Source: Cupriavidus pauculus
GTDB lineage: Bacteria; Pseudomonadota; Gammaproteobacteria; Burkholderiales; Burkholderiaceae
DNA length: 64,000 nt
Reading direction: 5' to 3'
Assembly: GCF_008693385.1 (NCBI RefSeq)
Contig: NZ_CP044065.1
Location: forward strand, 868,001-932,000
The notes under the pieces are model-generated. The model worked only from the letters and a program-made list of their open reading frames with translations. It was not told where the DNA came from and did no database searches. The position numbers were made by a program, and so were the translations under genes. The first letter of the stretch is position 1. Every line of letters begins with the position of its first letter. Of the stretch, positions 40,358-50,025 are shown in pieces.

Positions 40358-40392
40358 GTAGTAGCTAGACACGCAGAACATTACAGGTTTCG

Positions 40393-40764
40393 ATGGCCAA
40401 GAAAGGCACCATCTCTTCCCGCAACATCCGGCTCTCCGACCAGATCCAGAAGGAACTGGCCGCGATGATCCAGCGCGAGATTCGCGATCCGCGCCTGGGG
40501 CTGGTCACGCTCCAGTCGGTGGCGCTGACGCCCGATTACGCGCACGCCAAGGTCTATTTCACGGTACTGGGCGCCGAGCCCGAAGTGGCCGCCGCCATTC
40601 TCAGGGAGAAGGCCGGCTACCTGCATTCGCTGCTGTTCAAGCGTCTGCATATCCATACCGTTCCCACGCTGCATTTCCATCACGACACGTCGGTCGAGCA
40701 TGCGATCGAGATGTCGAAGCTGATCAACGAAGCGAACGCCACGCGCGCGAAGGACGACGAGTAA
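40393..40764 (+). CDS. rbfA: Ribosome-binding factor A
   Basis: 123 residues; [40 protein letters not shown] and [14 protein letters not shown] are RbfA signatures (KH-like fold). It aids 30S maturation and cold adaptation. Lies between infB (with a terminator) and truB. Confidence 0.95.
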   Translation: MAKKGTISSRNIRLSDQIQKELAAMIQREIRDPRLGLVTLQSVALTPDYAHAKVYFTVLGAEPEVAAAILREKAGYLHSLLFKRLHIHTVPTLHFHHDTSVEHAIEMSKLINEANATRAKDDE

Positions 40765-40819
40765 GGCCCTTGCGCCTGCCGTCCTGATTTGCGCGTGCCG
40801 CGCGGCACGCACCTCTCCG

Positions 40820-41791
40820 ATGACCGACTCCCAAGAGACCCGACCGGCCGGCCCGCCTCGCCCGCCCCGGCTGCCGCGTCGTGATGTGCACGGCGTGCTG
40901 CTGCTCGACAAGCCGCTGGGGCTATCCTCCAACGACGCGCTCGTGCGTGCCAAGCGTCTGCTGCGCGCCAACAAGGCCGGGCATACGGGCACGCTCGATC
41001 CGCTGGCGACGGGCCTGCTGCCGCTGTGCTTTGGCGAAGCCACCAAGTTTTCGCAGGATCTGCTCGATGCCGACAAGACCTACGAGGCCGTCGTGCGTCT
41101 GGGGCAGACGACCACCACCGGCGATGCCGAGGGCGAAGTGGTGCTGCAACGCGAGGTGCGCGTGGACCGGGCCGCGCTCGATGCGGCGGTTGCGCGCTTT
41201 ACGGGTGTGATCTCGCAGGTGCCGCCGATGTACTCGGCGCTCAAGAAGGACGGCAAGCCGCTCTACGAATACGCGCGGGCGGGGGAAACCGTCGAGCGCG
41301 CGGCGCGGACGGTGACGATCCACGAGATCGGGGTGCTGGCGGTGGCGCTCGACGATGCCGATGCCCCGGGGTTCACCATGCGCGTGACGTGCAGCAAGGG
41401 GACGTATATCCGGACGCTGGCCGAGGACATCGGCGAGGCGCTCGGATGTGGCGCGCATCTGACCGCGCTGCGTCGGACGGCGGTGGGGGACCTCACGCTC
41501 GATGGCGCGGTGACGCTCGAACAGATCGATGCGATGGGCGATGACGTGCGGCCGTCGATGCTCGCGCCCGTGGATGCATTGCTGCAGCGTTGTGCGCCCG
41601 TGCATCTGGACGATGCGGCGATGGGGCGGTTTCTGCAGGGCCAGCGGATTGCGCGACGGGATTTGCCTTCGGATGTGGCGCTTGCCGAGGACGAGCTTGC
41701 CCGCGTCTATGGCGGGCAGCCCGCCCGGCTGCTTGGCGTCGCGCGGATGCGCGAGGGGGCGTTGCGGCCGGAGCGGCTGGTCAAGCTGTAA
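40820..41791 (+). CDS. truB: tRNA pseudouridine-55 synthase TruB
   Basis: 323 residues. Motif GHTGTLDPLATGLLPL with catalytic Asp60, YSALKKDGKPLYEYARAG and the C-terminal TruB_C/PUA-like part. It modifies U55 in nearly all tRNAs. The first about 22 residues are Pro/Arg-rich and may not be part of the fold. Last gene of the operon; a terminator hairpin starts at its stop codon. Confidence 0.96.
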   Translation: MTDSQETRPAGPPRPPRLPRRDVHGVLLLDKPLGLSSNDALVRAKRLLRANKAGHTGTLDPLATGLLPLCFGEATKFSQDLLDADKTYEAVVRLGQTTTTGDAEGEVVLQREVRVDRAALDAAVARFTGVISQVPPMYSALKKDGKPLYEYARAGETVERAARTVTIHEIGVLAVALDDADAPGFTMRVTCSKGTYIRTLAEDIGEALGCGAHLTALRRTAVGDLTLDGAVTLEQIDAMGDDVRPSMLAPVDALLQRCAPVHLDDAAMGRFLQGQRIARRDLPSDVALAEDELARVYGGQPARLLGVARMREGALRPERLVKL

Positions 41792-41809
41792 GGGGGCTCC
41801 GCCCCCTTT
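41790..41809. terminator. Bidirectional terminator between truB and emrB
   Basis: AAGGGGGC-TCC-GCCCCCTT, an 8-bp stem with a 3-nt loop, sits between the convergent truB and emrB stop codons and overlaps both. A/T pairs at the stem base would serve as the U tract on either strand. Confidence 0.65.
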
Positions 41810-43415
41810 AATGCGCGCCGGCGGCGTCGGCGCCGCCGCCGCCCTGGGCCCGCTTCGTCAGCCAGACGAAAACGATCAGCACGAAGAACAGCACGCCCGA
41901 GATCCAGAAGATGTCGTTGGCGCCCAGCATCGACGCCTGTAGCGAGATGTTGCGCTCGATCACGCCCATGGCCTGCGCGCGGGTCATGCCCATGGCCGTC
42001 AGGTGGTCGAGTTGCGCGACGTAGGTCGGGTTGTACGGATTGACCTGCTCGATCAGCTGCGCATGGTGGAGCGCCGCGCGGTTTTCCCAGATCGTCGTGG
42101 AGATCGACGCGCCAATGGCGCCGAACGTGATGCGCACGAAGTTCGAGAGTCCCGAGGCGGCCGGGATTTTCGCCGGTGGCTGGCCCGAGAGGATGATCGA
42201 CGTCAGCGGGATGAAGAACATTGCCATCGCAGCGCCCTGGATCAGTGTGGGAATCATCAGCGTGCGCGTGTCCACGCCCGTCGTGAAACCCGAGCGCATG
42301 AAGCTGACGATGCCGAACGTGATGAACGCCGCGGTCGCGACCCAGCGGGCGTCGACCTTCGGCAGCACGCGCCCGATGATCGGCGACAGGATGATGGCGA
42401 AGATGCCCACGGGCGCCATGACGATGCCCGCATCCGTAGCCGTGTAGCCGACGATGGTCTGCAGCCACAGCGGCAGGATCACGAGGTTGCCGAAGAACAG
42501 CCCATAGGCCACGGAGATCGCCACCACGCCCGCCGCGAAATTGCGGCCGCCGAACAGGTGGATATCGACGATCGGATGCTTCTCGTAAAGCTCCCAGACG
42601 AGGAAGAACAGAAAGCCGACCACCGCGGTGATCGTCAGGGCGACGATAAACGTGGAGTGGAACCAGTCGAGCTCCTTGCCTTTGTCGAGCATCAGCTGCA
42701 TCGACCCCACCCAGATGACGAGCAGCGCAAGCCCGATGCGATCGATCGGCAGGATGCGGGTAGGCGTTTCGCGCTCGCGATAGATGGCCCACGTGGCATA
42801 CGCCGCGCCGAGACCCACCGGGATGTTGATATAGAAGATCCACGGCCACGTCATGTTGTCCGAGATCCAGCCGCCGAGCAGCGGCCCCATGATCGGCGCG
42901 ACGAGCGTGGTCATGCCCCATAGCGCGAGCGCCATCGAACTCTTGGCCGGCGGATAGCTCGCGAGCAGCAGCGACTGCGACAGCGGAATCATCGGACCCG
43001 CGACCGCGCCCTGCAGAATGCGCGCGGCCAGCAGGGTCTCCAGGTTCGGCGCCACGCCGCACAGCCACGACGACAGCACGAACAGCAGGATGGACGTGAC
43101 GAACAGCCGCACCGCGCCGAAGCGCGTGGTGAGCCAGCCCGTGAGCGGCACGGAGATGGCGTTGGCCACCGCGAACGACGTGATGACCCATGTGCCCTGG
43201 TTGGGCGCCACGCCGAGGTCGCCGGAGATCGCCGGAATCGAGACGTTGGCGATGGACGAGTCCAGCACGTTCATGAACGTGGCCAGCGACAGCGCGATGG
43301 TGCCGACGATCAGCTTGCCGCCGGTCAGCGGCACCGGCGGTGCGGGCGGGGCGCCTGCCGGAGCGGGCGCGCGGCCGCCGCTGTCATCGGCGTTGGCGGT
43401 AAGGGTATCGGCCAT
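41808..43415 (-). CDS. emrB: DHA2-family MFS multidrug efflux permease (EmrB-type)
   Basis: 535 residues, about 14 hydrophobic segments as in DHA2 drug/proton antiporters. FMNVLDSSIANVSIPAISGDL in helix 1 is motif D1, WLTTRFGAVRLF is motif A, and GPLLGGWISD is motif C of drug exporters. It forms a tripartite pump with the EmrA-like adaptor and the NodT-type channel encoded just upstream on the same strand. Drug range cannot be predicted. Confidence 0.92.
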   Translation of the reverse strand: MADTLTANADDSGGRAPAPAGAPPAPPVPLTGGKLIVGTIALSLATFMNVLDSSIANVSIPAISGDLGVAPNQGTWVITSFAVANAISVPLTGWLTTRFGAVRLFVTSILLFVLSSWLCGVAPNLETLLAARILQGAVAGPMIPLSQSLLLASYPPAKSSMALALWGMTTLVAPIMGPLLGGWISDNMTWPWIFYINIPVGLGAAYATWAIYRERETPTRILPIDRIGLALLVIWVGSMQLMLDKGKELDWFHSTFIVALTITAVVGFLFFLVWELYEKHPIVDIHLFGGRNFAAGVVAISVAYGLFFGNLVILPLWLQTIVGYTATDAGIVMAPVGIFAIILSPIIGRVLPKVDARWVATAAFITFGIVSFMRSGFTTGVDTRTLMIPTLIQGAAMAMFFIPLTSIILSGQPPAKIPAASGLSNFVRITFGAIGASISTTIWENRAALHHAQLIEQVNPYNPTYVAQLDHLTAMGMTRAQAMGVIERNISLQASMLGANDIFWISGVLFFVLIVFVWLTKRAQGGGGADAAGAH

Positions 43416-43424
43416 GATGCGCGA

Positions 43425-44711
43425 TCAGGCGTGCTTGGCCGACGGGCGCGACGCGTCCGCGGGCGAGGGGCCGCGCGACGGCGCCGGGGCCGGGGCCGCT
43501 GCCGGCGCCGCGCCGGCAGTGCGGCCACCGTTGTTGAGCGCGACGATGCGCGCGATGAGCGTATCCGCATCCTGCGCGACCTTGTCGTAGACGTCGGTCT
43601 CCATCGGCCCGCGCGTGATGGCGGATACCATCGCGCCGCCATCCTCGTTACGCACGTCGACGCTGACGTTCATCGACAGGCCCACGCGCAGCGGATGGTC
43701 CCTGAGCTGCTGTGGATCGAGCGCGATGCGCACGGGCAGGCGCTGCACGACCTTGATCCAGTTGCCGGTGGCGTTCTGCGCGGGCAGCAGCGAGAACGCC
43801 GCGCCGGTGCCCGCCGAGAAGCCCTCGACCTTGCCGCGGTACTTCACTTTGGAGCCGTAGACGTCGGCTTCGAGCTCGACCGGCTGGCCGACGCGCATAT
43901 GCGTGATCTGGACTTCCTTGAAGTTGGCATCGACCCAGACCTGGTCGAGCGGGACCACGGCCATCAGCGGCGTGCCCGGCGCCACGCGCTGGCCCACCTG
44001 CACGGAGCGCTTGGCCACGTAGCCCGTGACGGGCGCCGGCAGCGTCGAGCGCGCGAACGCGAGATACGCGGCGCGCAGGTTGGCGGCGGCGCGCTGCACG
44101 TTCGGATGTTTCTCGACGGTGGTCTGGTCGGTCAGCGCCTTGTTCGAGGCGAGCTGCTCCTGCGCGGCGAGCAGCGCGGAGTCCGCGGCCTGCAGCGCGG
44201 TGCGCGCGTGGGCGATTTCTTCGCTCGATACCGCGCCCGAATTGGCGATGGCCTGGCGGCGCACGAGGTCCTCGCGCGCCTTGGCCACGTCGGCCTGCCG
44301 CATGGCCACGTTGGCCGCGAGCGAACCGTTGTTGACGTAGAGCGTGCGGACCTCGCGCACGGCCTGCGCGAGCTGCGCCTCGGCCTGCTCGAGCGAGACC
44401 TGCGAGTCCGCGCGGTCCAGCTGGATCAGCGACTGGCCCGCGGTGACGAGCTGCGTGTCGTCGGCGGCGATCGAGACGACGGTGCCGCCCGCAAGCGGGG
44501 TCACCTGCACGACGTTGCCGGCGACGTAGGCATCGTCGGTGTTCTCGAAATGGCGGGCGTACAGGCCCCAGTACAGGCCATAGCCGATGCCGGCCACGAC
44601 CACCGCGGCGGTCAGGGCGATCAGCAGTCGCTTGCGCTTGTTGTTGTTGCCATTGCCATTACCGTTGCCGTTACTGTTGGCGGGTGCGGCGGATTGCGCG
44701 TCGGTGCTCAT
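43425..44711 (-). CDS. emrA: EmrA-type periplasmic adaptor (HlyD family)
   Basis: 428 residues. A short cytoplasmic head with an Asn-Gly run (NSNGNGNGNGNNN), one membrane helix (about 30-50), biotinyl-lipoyl halves around a coiled-coil hairpin and the EmrA signature ENTDDAYVAGNVVQVTPLAGG. It links EmrB to the outer membrane channel. Start MSTDAQ at 44711 is chosen; the frame is open further up, but those codons overlap the channel gene. The Pro/Ala-rich tail ends 9 nt before emrB. Confidence 0.92.
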   Translation of the reverse strand: MSTDAQSAAPANSNGNGNGNGNNNKRKRLLIALTAAVVVAGIGYGLYWGLYARHFENTDDAYVAGNVVQVTPLAGGTVVSIAADDTQLVTAGQSLIQLDRADSQVSLEQAEAQLAQAVREVRTLYVNNGSLAANVAMRQADVAKAREDLVRRQAIANSGAVSSEEIAHARTALQAADSALLAAQEQLASNKALTDQTTVEKHPNVQRAAANLRAAYLAFARSTLPAPVTGYVAKRSVQVGQRVAPGTPLMAVVPLDQVWVDANFKEVQITHMRVGQPVELEADVYGSKVKYRGKVEGFSAGTGAAFSLLPAQNATGNWIKVVQRLPVRIALDPQQLRDHPLRVGLSMNVSVDVRNEDGGAMVSAITRGPMETDVYDKVAQDADTLIARIVALNNGGRTAGAAPAAAPAPAPSRGPSPADASRPSAKHA

Positions 44712-44754
44712 ATCGGTCTCTTGCGTGTGCGGTGCGTGTGTGGGTTCGCCGGGA

Positions 44755-46215
44755 TCAGCCATGCGTCGGTTTTGGCGCGGCCTCGGGGGCCGCGTAGCCG
44801 CCGCCGAGCGCCTTGACCAGGCCGATCTGGAGGTCGAGCCGGCGTGCCTGCAGGTCTGTGGCAAGGCGGCGCTGCTGCAGCACCGTGCTCTCGGCATTGA
44901 GGACCGTGAGCTGCGTGCCGAGGCCCGCCTTGTAGCGCGTGGTGGCGAGCGAATACGCGTGCTCGGCCAGATCCAGCGCCTCGCGCTGCGTGACGATCTG
45001 CTGATCGACGCTGCGGATGCTCGTCACCGTGTCCGCGGTTTCGCGCAGCGCATCGACGAGCGTCTGGTTGTAGCTGGCCACCGCGATGTCGTACTGCGCG
45101 TAACGGCCCTTGAGGTTCGCGCGCAGCCGGCCGCCCGCGAAGATCGGCAACTGCACCGCGGGGCCGAAGCCGAACGTGCGGCTGATGCCCATCAGCAGGT
45201 TGGACGGATCGAGCGATGCCACGCCCGCGTAGGCGCTGAACGTGATGTCCGGCAGGAATTCCTTGCGCGCGACGCTCACGTCGCCGGCCGCGGCTTCCAC
45301 GCGCCAGCGTGCGGCCACGATGTCGGGACGGCGGCCCAGCAGGCCGATGGCGAGGTCGTCGGGCAGCGTCGGCGTGGCGTGCGCCAGCAGCGTGGGCTTT
45401 GCGATCCGCAGGCCGCGGTCGGGGCCCTTGCCGAGCAGCGCCGCGAGCTGGTTGCGCGCGAGCGCGATGTCTTCGTCGATGCGTTGCAGGTCCGTCTGCG
45501 CGGCCGCGACCGTGCCGCGCGCCTGGGTGGTTTCCACCTGCGTGTCGAGGCCCGCGGACAGCCGCTGGCGCGACAGTTCGGTCAGGTCGCGGCGCTGGGC
45601 GATGGCGCGCTCGGCAACGTCGCGCTGCGCGTACAGCGCGGCCAGCCGGTTGTAGTTGCGTGCGATGGCCGTGGAGAGCAGCAGCCGCGAAGCCTGGCTT
45701 TCCGCTTCGGCCGCGCGGTCTTCGGAGAGCGCCGCTTCCAGCGCCGCGCGGTTCTTGCCCCAGAAGTCGAAATCGTAGTCGAGCCCGAACTGCATGCGCG
45801 AGGCGTTCTGCCACGAACCCGCGAGGGGCGTGCCCTCGAACAGATCCGTGGACGAGAAGCGCTGGCGCACGATGCTGCCTTCGAAGTCGATGCCCGGGTA
45901 CAGCGCGGCGCGCGTGGCCATGGCCATCGCGCGCGAGGCCTGCACGCGCGCGAACGCGGCCTGCAGGTTCGGGTTGTCGTGCGTGGCCTCATCGACGAGC
46001 GCGCGCAGCTGCGGGTCCTGGAACTGATCGACCCAGTCCTGCGACGGCCACTCGCCATGGCCGGCCGCAAGTACCTGCGACGCGCCTTGCGCGAGCGCGT
46101 CCGGCGAGGTCATGGTCTGCGTGCTCTGGGCATCGCCGAATGCGGCGCACCCGGCGACGATCGACACCGCGAGGGCGGCCAGCACCTTCAATGCGGTGGA
46201 ATGGACTGGCTTCAT
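44755..46215 (-). CDS. NodT-type outer membrane efflux lipoprotein
   Basis: 486 residues. The lipoprotein signal ends with a lipobox in AVSIVAGC, so Cys23 or so is lipidated. Two TolC-like repeats follow, each with long coiled-coil helices; FDFWGKNRAALEAA and LPIFAGGRLRANL are NodT/OprM signatures. Outer membrane channel of the pump made with the EmrA and EmrB proteins. Its start overlaps the marR stop by 4 nt, so it is translated right after the regulator. Confidence 0.92.
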   Translation of the reverse strand: MKPVHSTALKVLAALAVSIVAGCAAFGDAQSTQTMTSPDALAQGASQVLAAGHGEWPSQDWVDQFQDPQLRALVDEATHDNPNLQAAFARVQASRAMAMATRAALYPGIDFEGSIVRQRFSSTDLFEGTPLAGSWQNASRMQFGLDYDFDFWGKNRAALEAALSEDRAAEAESQASRLLLSTAIARNYNRLAALYAQRDVAERAIAQRRDLTELSRQRLSAGLDTQVETTQARGTVAAAQTDLQRIDEDIALARNQLAALLGKGPDRGLRIAKPTLLAHATPTLPDDLAIGLLGRRPDIVAARWRVEAAAGDVSVARKEFLPDITFSAYAGVASLDPSNLLMGISRTFGFGPAVQLPIFAGGRLRANLKGRYAQYDIAVASYNQTLVDALRETADTVTSIRSVDQQIVTQREALDLAEHAYSLATTRYKAGLGTQLTVLNAESTVLQQRRLATDLQARRLDLQIGLVKALGGGYAAPEAAPKPTHG

Positions 46216-46700
46216 GATTTGGAGAGGTCCTGATGGTTGTCGATCACGCGCTGGAGCAGGCCGCGCAGCGTTTCGATTTCGGCCGTGGTGAATCCTTCGA
46301 AATGGCGCCGGAGCACGCCGCAGTAGATCGCGGGCAGCTTGCCGACGAGGGCCTCGCCTTCCGAAGTCAGCGACAGGTCCACGACGCGGCGGTCGTCGTC
46401 CCGGCGTGTGCGGGCAATCAGGCCGCGCTTCTCGAGCCGGCTGAGCAGGCGCGTGACGGAACCGGCATCGGTGCCGAGTTCGCGCCCAAGGTCGGTCACC
46501 GTTCGCGCCGCTCCCTTGGCGAGCATCATCAGGCAGCTGGCCTGCGGATGCGTGATATCGAGGTCGCTGACTTCCTGCTCCACGCTATAGGCAAGGTGGC
46601 TTTTGGCGCGCGCGAGCACGTAGCCGATACTGCGGCCCATTTCATAGCGGTCGGGATCGAACGGATCGGTCGAGGAGGGGGGAGGTGCCTGAGATGTCAT
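46212..46700 (-). CDS. MarR-family transcriptional regulator of the efflux operon
   Basis: 162 residues with the MarR winged helix-turn-helix: ITHPQASCLMMLAKGAARTV, DLGRELGTDAGSVTRLLSRL and RRDDDRRVVDLSLTSEGEAL (wing). First gene of marR-nodT-emrA-emrB, all on the minus strand. Two identical-type palindromes lie between its promoter and its start codon, the expected place for autorepression relieved by drug-like ligands. Confidence 0.92.
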   Translation of the reverse strand: MTSQAPPPSSTDPFDPDRYEMGRSIGYVLARAKSHLAYSVEQEVSDLDITHPQASCLMMLAKGAARTVTDLGRELGTDAGSVTRLLSRLEKRGLIARTRRDDDRRVVDLSLTSEGEALVGKLPAIYCGVLRRHFEGFTTAEIETLRGLLQRVIDNHQDLSKS

Positions 46701-46703
46701 TCA

Positions 46704-46730
46704 TTGCCACGGCAAAGGTTGCCGGGGCAA
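46704..46730 (-). promoter_or_regulatory. Tandem palindromic operators of the MarR regulator
   Basis: TTGCC-AC-GGCAA (46704-46715) and TTGCC-GG-GGCAA (46719-46730) are perfect 12-bp palindromes with identical arms, centred 15 bp apart. They lie directly downstream of and touching the -10 box, across the inferred start of transcription near 46723. Binding here would block the polymerase, so they are the likely MarR autorepression sites. Confidence 0.68.
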
Positions 46731-46758
46731 ATGTATGCATGTGATGCGAACGCTGCAA
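46730..46758 (-). promoter_or_regulatory. Sigma-70 promoter of the marR-emr operon
   Basis: Read on the minus strand: TTGCAG (46758-46753), a 17-bp spacer and TACATT (46735-46730). It lies 30 nt upstream of the marR start and is overlapped at its 3' side by the palindromic operators. Confidence 0.65.
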
Positions 46759-46916
46759 TGGCCGCAATTCGATATTGCACGGTTCGCAATAAAATGAACT
46801 GACCTGTCTGACAACCGGCGTCTGCACGGGTCCGCAGCGATTCATCGCATTCTTGCGCTGCAACATGCTAGAATGTCGGGTTATTTTTAGAACGCTCCGA
46901 ATTCGGGGGACGCCTC

Positions 46917-48737
46917 ATGACCCGCGCTATCCGCAACATCGCCATCATCGCTCACGTCGATCATGGCAAGACCACCCTGGTCGACCAACTCCTGCGCCAG
47001 GCAGGCACCTTCCGCGAAAACCAGCAAGTCGCGGAACGCGTGATGGATTCGAACGACCTGGAAAAGGAACGCGGGATCACGATCCTCGCGAAGAACTGTG
47101 CCGTCGAATACAACGGCACGCACATCAACATCGTCGATACCCCGGGACACGCGGACTTCGGCGGTGAAGTGGAGCGTGTGCTGTCGATGGTCGACGGCGT
47201 GCTGCTGCTGGTGGATGCCGTCGAAGGCCCGATGCCGCAGACGCGCTTCGTCACGCGCAAGGCGCTGGCCCTCGGCCTGAAGCCGATCGTCGTGATCAAC
47301 AAGATCGACCGTCCGGGCGCGCGTCCGGAGTGGGTGATCAACCAGACGTTCGACCTGTTCGACAAGCTCGGCGCGAGCGACGAGCAGCTGGATTTCCCCG
47401 TGATCTACGCCTCGGGCCTGAACGGCTACGCGGGCCTGACCGACGCGGTGCGCGAAGGCGACATGAAGCCGCTGTTCGAGACCGTGCTGGACAAGGTGCC
47501 CGTGCGCGACGACGATCCGGACGGTCCGCTGCAGCTGCAGATCATCTCGCTCGACTACTCGAGCTACGTCGGCAAGATCGGCGTGGGCCGTATCTCGCGT
47601 GGCCGCGCGCGTCCGCTGCAGGACGTGGTGGTCAAGTTCGGTCCGGAAGGCAACCCGATCAAGGGCCGTATCAATCAGGTCCTGAAGTTCGTGGGTCTCG
47701 AGCGCGAGATCGTGCCCGAGGCGGAAGCCGGCGACATCGTGCTGATCAACGGCATCGAGGAGCTGGGTATCGGCTGCACCGTGATGGCGCCGGACGCGCA
47801 GGACGCGCTGCCGATGCTGAAGGTGGACGAGCCCACGCTGACCATGAACTTCTGCGTCAACACGTCGCCGCTGGCCGGCCGTGAAGGCAAGTTCGTGACG
47901 AGCCGCCAGCTGCGCGAGCGTCTGGACCGCGAACTCAAGTCGAACGTGGCGCTGCGCGTGGCCGATACCGGCGACGACACGATCTTCGAAGTGTCGGGCC
48001 GCGGCGAACTGCACCTGACCATCCTGCTGGAAAACATGCGCCGCGAAGGCTACGAGCTGGCCGTGTCGCGTCCGCGCGTGGTGTTCAAGGACATCGGCGG
48101 CGTCAAGCACGAGCCGTACGAGCTGCTGACCGTGGACGTGGAAGACGGCCACCAGGGTTCGGTGATGGAAGAGCTGGGCCGCCGCAAGGGCGAGCTGCTC
48201 GACATGGCATCGGACGGCAAGGGCCGTACGCGTCTGGAGTACCGGATTCCGGCACGCGGCCTGATCGGCTTCCAGGGCGAGTTCCTGACGCTGACGCGCG
48301 GTACCGGCCTGATCAGCCATATCTTCGACGACTACGCGCCGCTGCGCGAAGGCGGTCTGGGCGATCGCCACAACGGCGTGCTGATCTCGCAGGACGACGG
48401 CGATGCTGTGGCCTACGCACTGTGGAAGCTGCAGGATCGCGGCCGCATGTTCGTGAAGCCGGGCGATGCGCTGTACGAAGGCATGATCATCGGTATCCAT
48501 AGCCGCGACAACGACCTCGTCGTGAACCCGATCAAGGGCAAGCAGCTGACCAACGTGCGCGCGTCGGGTACCGACGAAGCCGTGCGTCTGGTGCCGCCGA
48601 TCCAGATGTCGCTCGAGTACGCGGTGGAATTCATCGCCGACGACGAGCTGGTCGAGATCACGCCGAAGAGCATTCGTCTGCGCAAGCGCCATCTGAAGGA
48701 GCACGAGCGCAAGCGTGCTTCGCGCGAAGGCGCGTAA
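46917..48737 (+). CDS. typA: Translational GTPase TypA/BipA
   Basis: 606 residues. P-loop [15 protein letters not shown] near residue 11, switch I region [18 protein letters not shown] and NKID; then EF-G-like domains II, III and V and the BipA-specific C-terminal domain. It binds ribosomes and is needed for 50S assembly and growth under stress or cold. An extended -10 (TGC-TAGAAT, about 46866-46874) stands about 45 nt upstream. A strong terminator follows the stop. Confidence 0.97.
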   Translation: MTRAIRNIAIIAHVDHGKTTLVDQLLRQAGTFRENQQVAERVMDSNDLEKERGITILAKNCAVEYNGTHINIVDTPGHADFGGEVERVLSMVDGVLLLVDAVEGPMPQTRFVTRKALALGLKPIVVINKIDRPGARPEWVINQTFDLFDKLGASDEQLDFPVIYASGLNGYAGLTDAVREGDMKPLFETVLDKVPVRDDDPDGPLQLQIISLDYSSYVGKIGVGRISRGRARPLQDVVVKFGPEGNPIKGRINQVLKFVGLEREIVPEAEAGDIVLINGIEELGIGCTVMAPDAQDALPMLKVDEPTLTMNFCVNTSPLAGREGKFVTSRQLRERLDRELKSNVALRVADTGDDTIFEVSGRGELHLTILLENMRREGYELAVSRPRVVFKDIGGVKHEPYELLTVDVEDGHQGSVMEELGRRKGELLDMASDGKGRTRLEYRIPARGLIGFQGEFLTLTRGTGLISHIFDDYAPLREGGLGDRHNGVLISQDDGDAVAYALWKLQDRGRMFVKPGDALYEGMIIGIHSRDNDLVVNPIKGKQLTNVRASGTDEAVRLVPPIQMSLEYAVEFIADDELVEITPKSIRLRKRHLKEHERKRASREGA

Positions 48738-48745
48738 GCGATAAC

Positions 48746-48771
48746 AACCCTCTCCGATGGAGAGGGTTTTT
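48746..48771 (+). terminator. Intrinsic terminator after typA
   Basis: CCCTCTCC-GAT-GGAGAGGG, an 8-bp perfect stem, is followed by seven T. It lies 8 nt past the typA stop. Confidence 0.88.
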
Positions 48772-48802
48772 TTATGGCCCTTTTTTACGAGAGCGCCAAA
48801 GC

Positions 48803-48838
48803 AAAAAGCCGGAGATCCTTGCGGATTCCGGCTTTTTT
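48803..48838 (-). terminator. Terminator of the first tRNA-Lys gene (bidirectional)
   Basis: AAAAAGCCGGA pairs with CCGGCTTTTTT around an inner ATCC/GGAT stem. On the minus strand it directly follows the tRNA-Lys gene and ends in a U run; on the plus strand it would back up the typA terminator. Confidence 0.78.
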
Positions 48839-48930
48839 AAATTCGCTGGTGGGGCGTGAGTGACTCGAACACTCGACCTACGGATTAAGAGTCCGCTGCT
48901 CTACCAACTGAGCTAACGCCCCAACGAAGA
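48826..48930. repeat. 105-bp direct repeat, copy 1 (terminator half + tRNA-Lys)
   Basis: Identical to 51457-51561. It covers the distal terminator arm, the linker AAATTCGC, the whole tRNA-Lys gene and 8 bp beyond it. Sequence diverges abruptly on both sides. Confidence 0.9.
48847..48922 (-). tRNA. tRNA-Lys (anticodon CUU), copy 1
   Basis: 76 nt including an encoded 3' CCA. On the minus strand it begins GGGGCGTTAGCTCAGTTGG (acceptor and D arm); the anticodon loop is CTCTTAA with anticodon CTT; the T arm carries GTTCGAGTC and the acceptor closes with CGCCCC-A-CCA. It reads AAG lysine codons. An identical copy lies 2.6 kb further on in the same orientation. Confidence 0.95.
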
Positions 48931-49000
48931 CAGCGATTATAGCAGCGTCCGAAGAACGCGCAACCCCTCTCGTGCATTTTTTCTGATTACAATGCGCGCC

Positions 49001-49900
49001 ATGCACGCTCGTGTCCTGCGCTATCTCGATGAAGTGGTTCGCCGCGGTTCGATCCGTCAGGCGGCCGTCCATCTGCACGTCGCACCCACAGCGATCAACC
49101 GGCAGATCCTCGACCTCGAGGCCGAGCTTGGTGCGCCGTTGTTCGAACGCATCCAGCGGCGGCTCGTGCTGACGCCGCTCGGCGAAATGGTGGTGGCCCA
49201 CGCACGGCAGACGCTGCGCGAACATGAGGCGCTGCGCGCGCGGATTGCGGACATCCGGCATGCGCGGCGCGGTGTGGTGACGGTCGCGGTCACCGCGGGC
49301 CTTGCCGGGGCCTGGATGCCGTCGCTCGTGCACGACTTCCGGCAGCGGCATCCGGGCATCGCGGTGCGCGTGGCCGACCTGCCGGTCGAGAGTATCCTGC
49401 GCGCGGTGGAGGAGGGCGACGCCGACATCGGGCTCGGCTACGACCTGCCCGATCTGCCCGCGTTGCGCATCGTCGCCGGCAGCCACTGGCAGATCGGCGC
49501 CGTGGTCGCGCCCGGGCATCCGCTGGCGGGGCAGGTCTCCGTGCAGCTGGCCGAGTGCGCGGGATATCCGCTGCTGTTGCCGGCACCATCGCTCTCCATT
49601 CGCGCACTGATCGATGGCGCGTTTGCAGCGGCGGCGCTCGAGGTGGTGCCCGGGGTCGAGTCGACGTCGATCGAGCTGTTGCAGCGGCTTGCCGCGGCGG
49701 GCAGCGGTGTGGCGTTGCTCAATCCGCTCGATGTGCGCGAGGCGCGGGCGCACGGCGGCGTGGTGTACGTGCCGTTGCGCGATGCGGGGCTGCCGCGGCA
49801 GACGCTCCGGCTGGTGACCCGCGCGCGCGGGGTGGCGAGCCCTGCCGCGCAGCTGATGGCTGAAGCGATGGCGGCGGCCATGGCCGTTCTGGAGCGCTGA
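49001..49900 (+). CDS. LysR-family transcriptional regulator
   Basis: 299 residues. N-terminal winged helix (VLRYLDEVVRRGSIRQAAVH, TAINRQILDLEAELGAPLFER) and a periplasmic-binding-like effector domain (about 88-295). A second in-frame ATG at 48992 is possible. A -10-like TACAAT at 48988-48993 would place transcription start next to ATG 49001, so the mRNA may be leaderless. It stands 125 bp upstream of the amidohydrolase gene on the same strand, its most likely target. Both lie between two tRNA-Lys copies. Confidence 0.88.
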   Translation: MHARVLRYLDEVVRRGSIRQAAVHLHVAPTAINRQILDLEAELGAPLFERIQRRLVLTPLGEMVVAHARQTLREHEALRARIADIRHARRGVVTVAVTAGLAGAWMPSLVHDFRQRHPGIAVRVADLPVESILRAVEEGDADIGLGYDLPDLPALRIVAGSHWQIGAVVAPGHPLAGQVSVQLAECAGYPLLLPAPSLSIRALIDGAFAAAALEVVPGVESTSIELLQRLAAAGSGVALLNPLDVREARAHGGVVYVPLRDAGLPRQTLRLVTRARGVASPAAQLMAEAMAAAMAVLER

Positions 49901-50025
49901 GGACGACGGGCCGGCCGGCGCGGGAGGTGTGCGCATTTTGTGGACACCTCGCGCGAAAATCGGCGCTTCCTTCGGTGGCGTGCATGGGCCTAGACTGTGG
50001 CCATCACTGCCCAGCGAGTTTCGCC

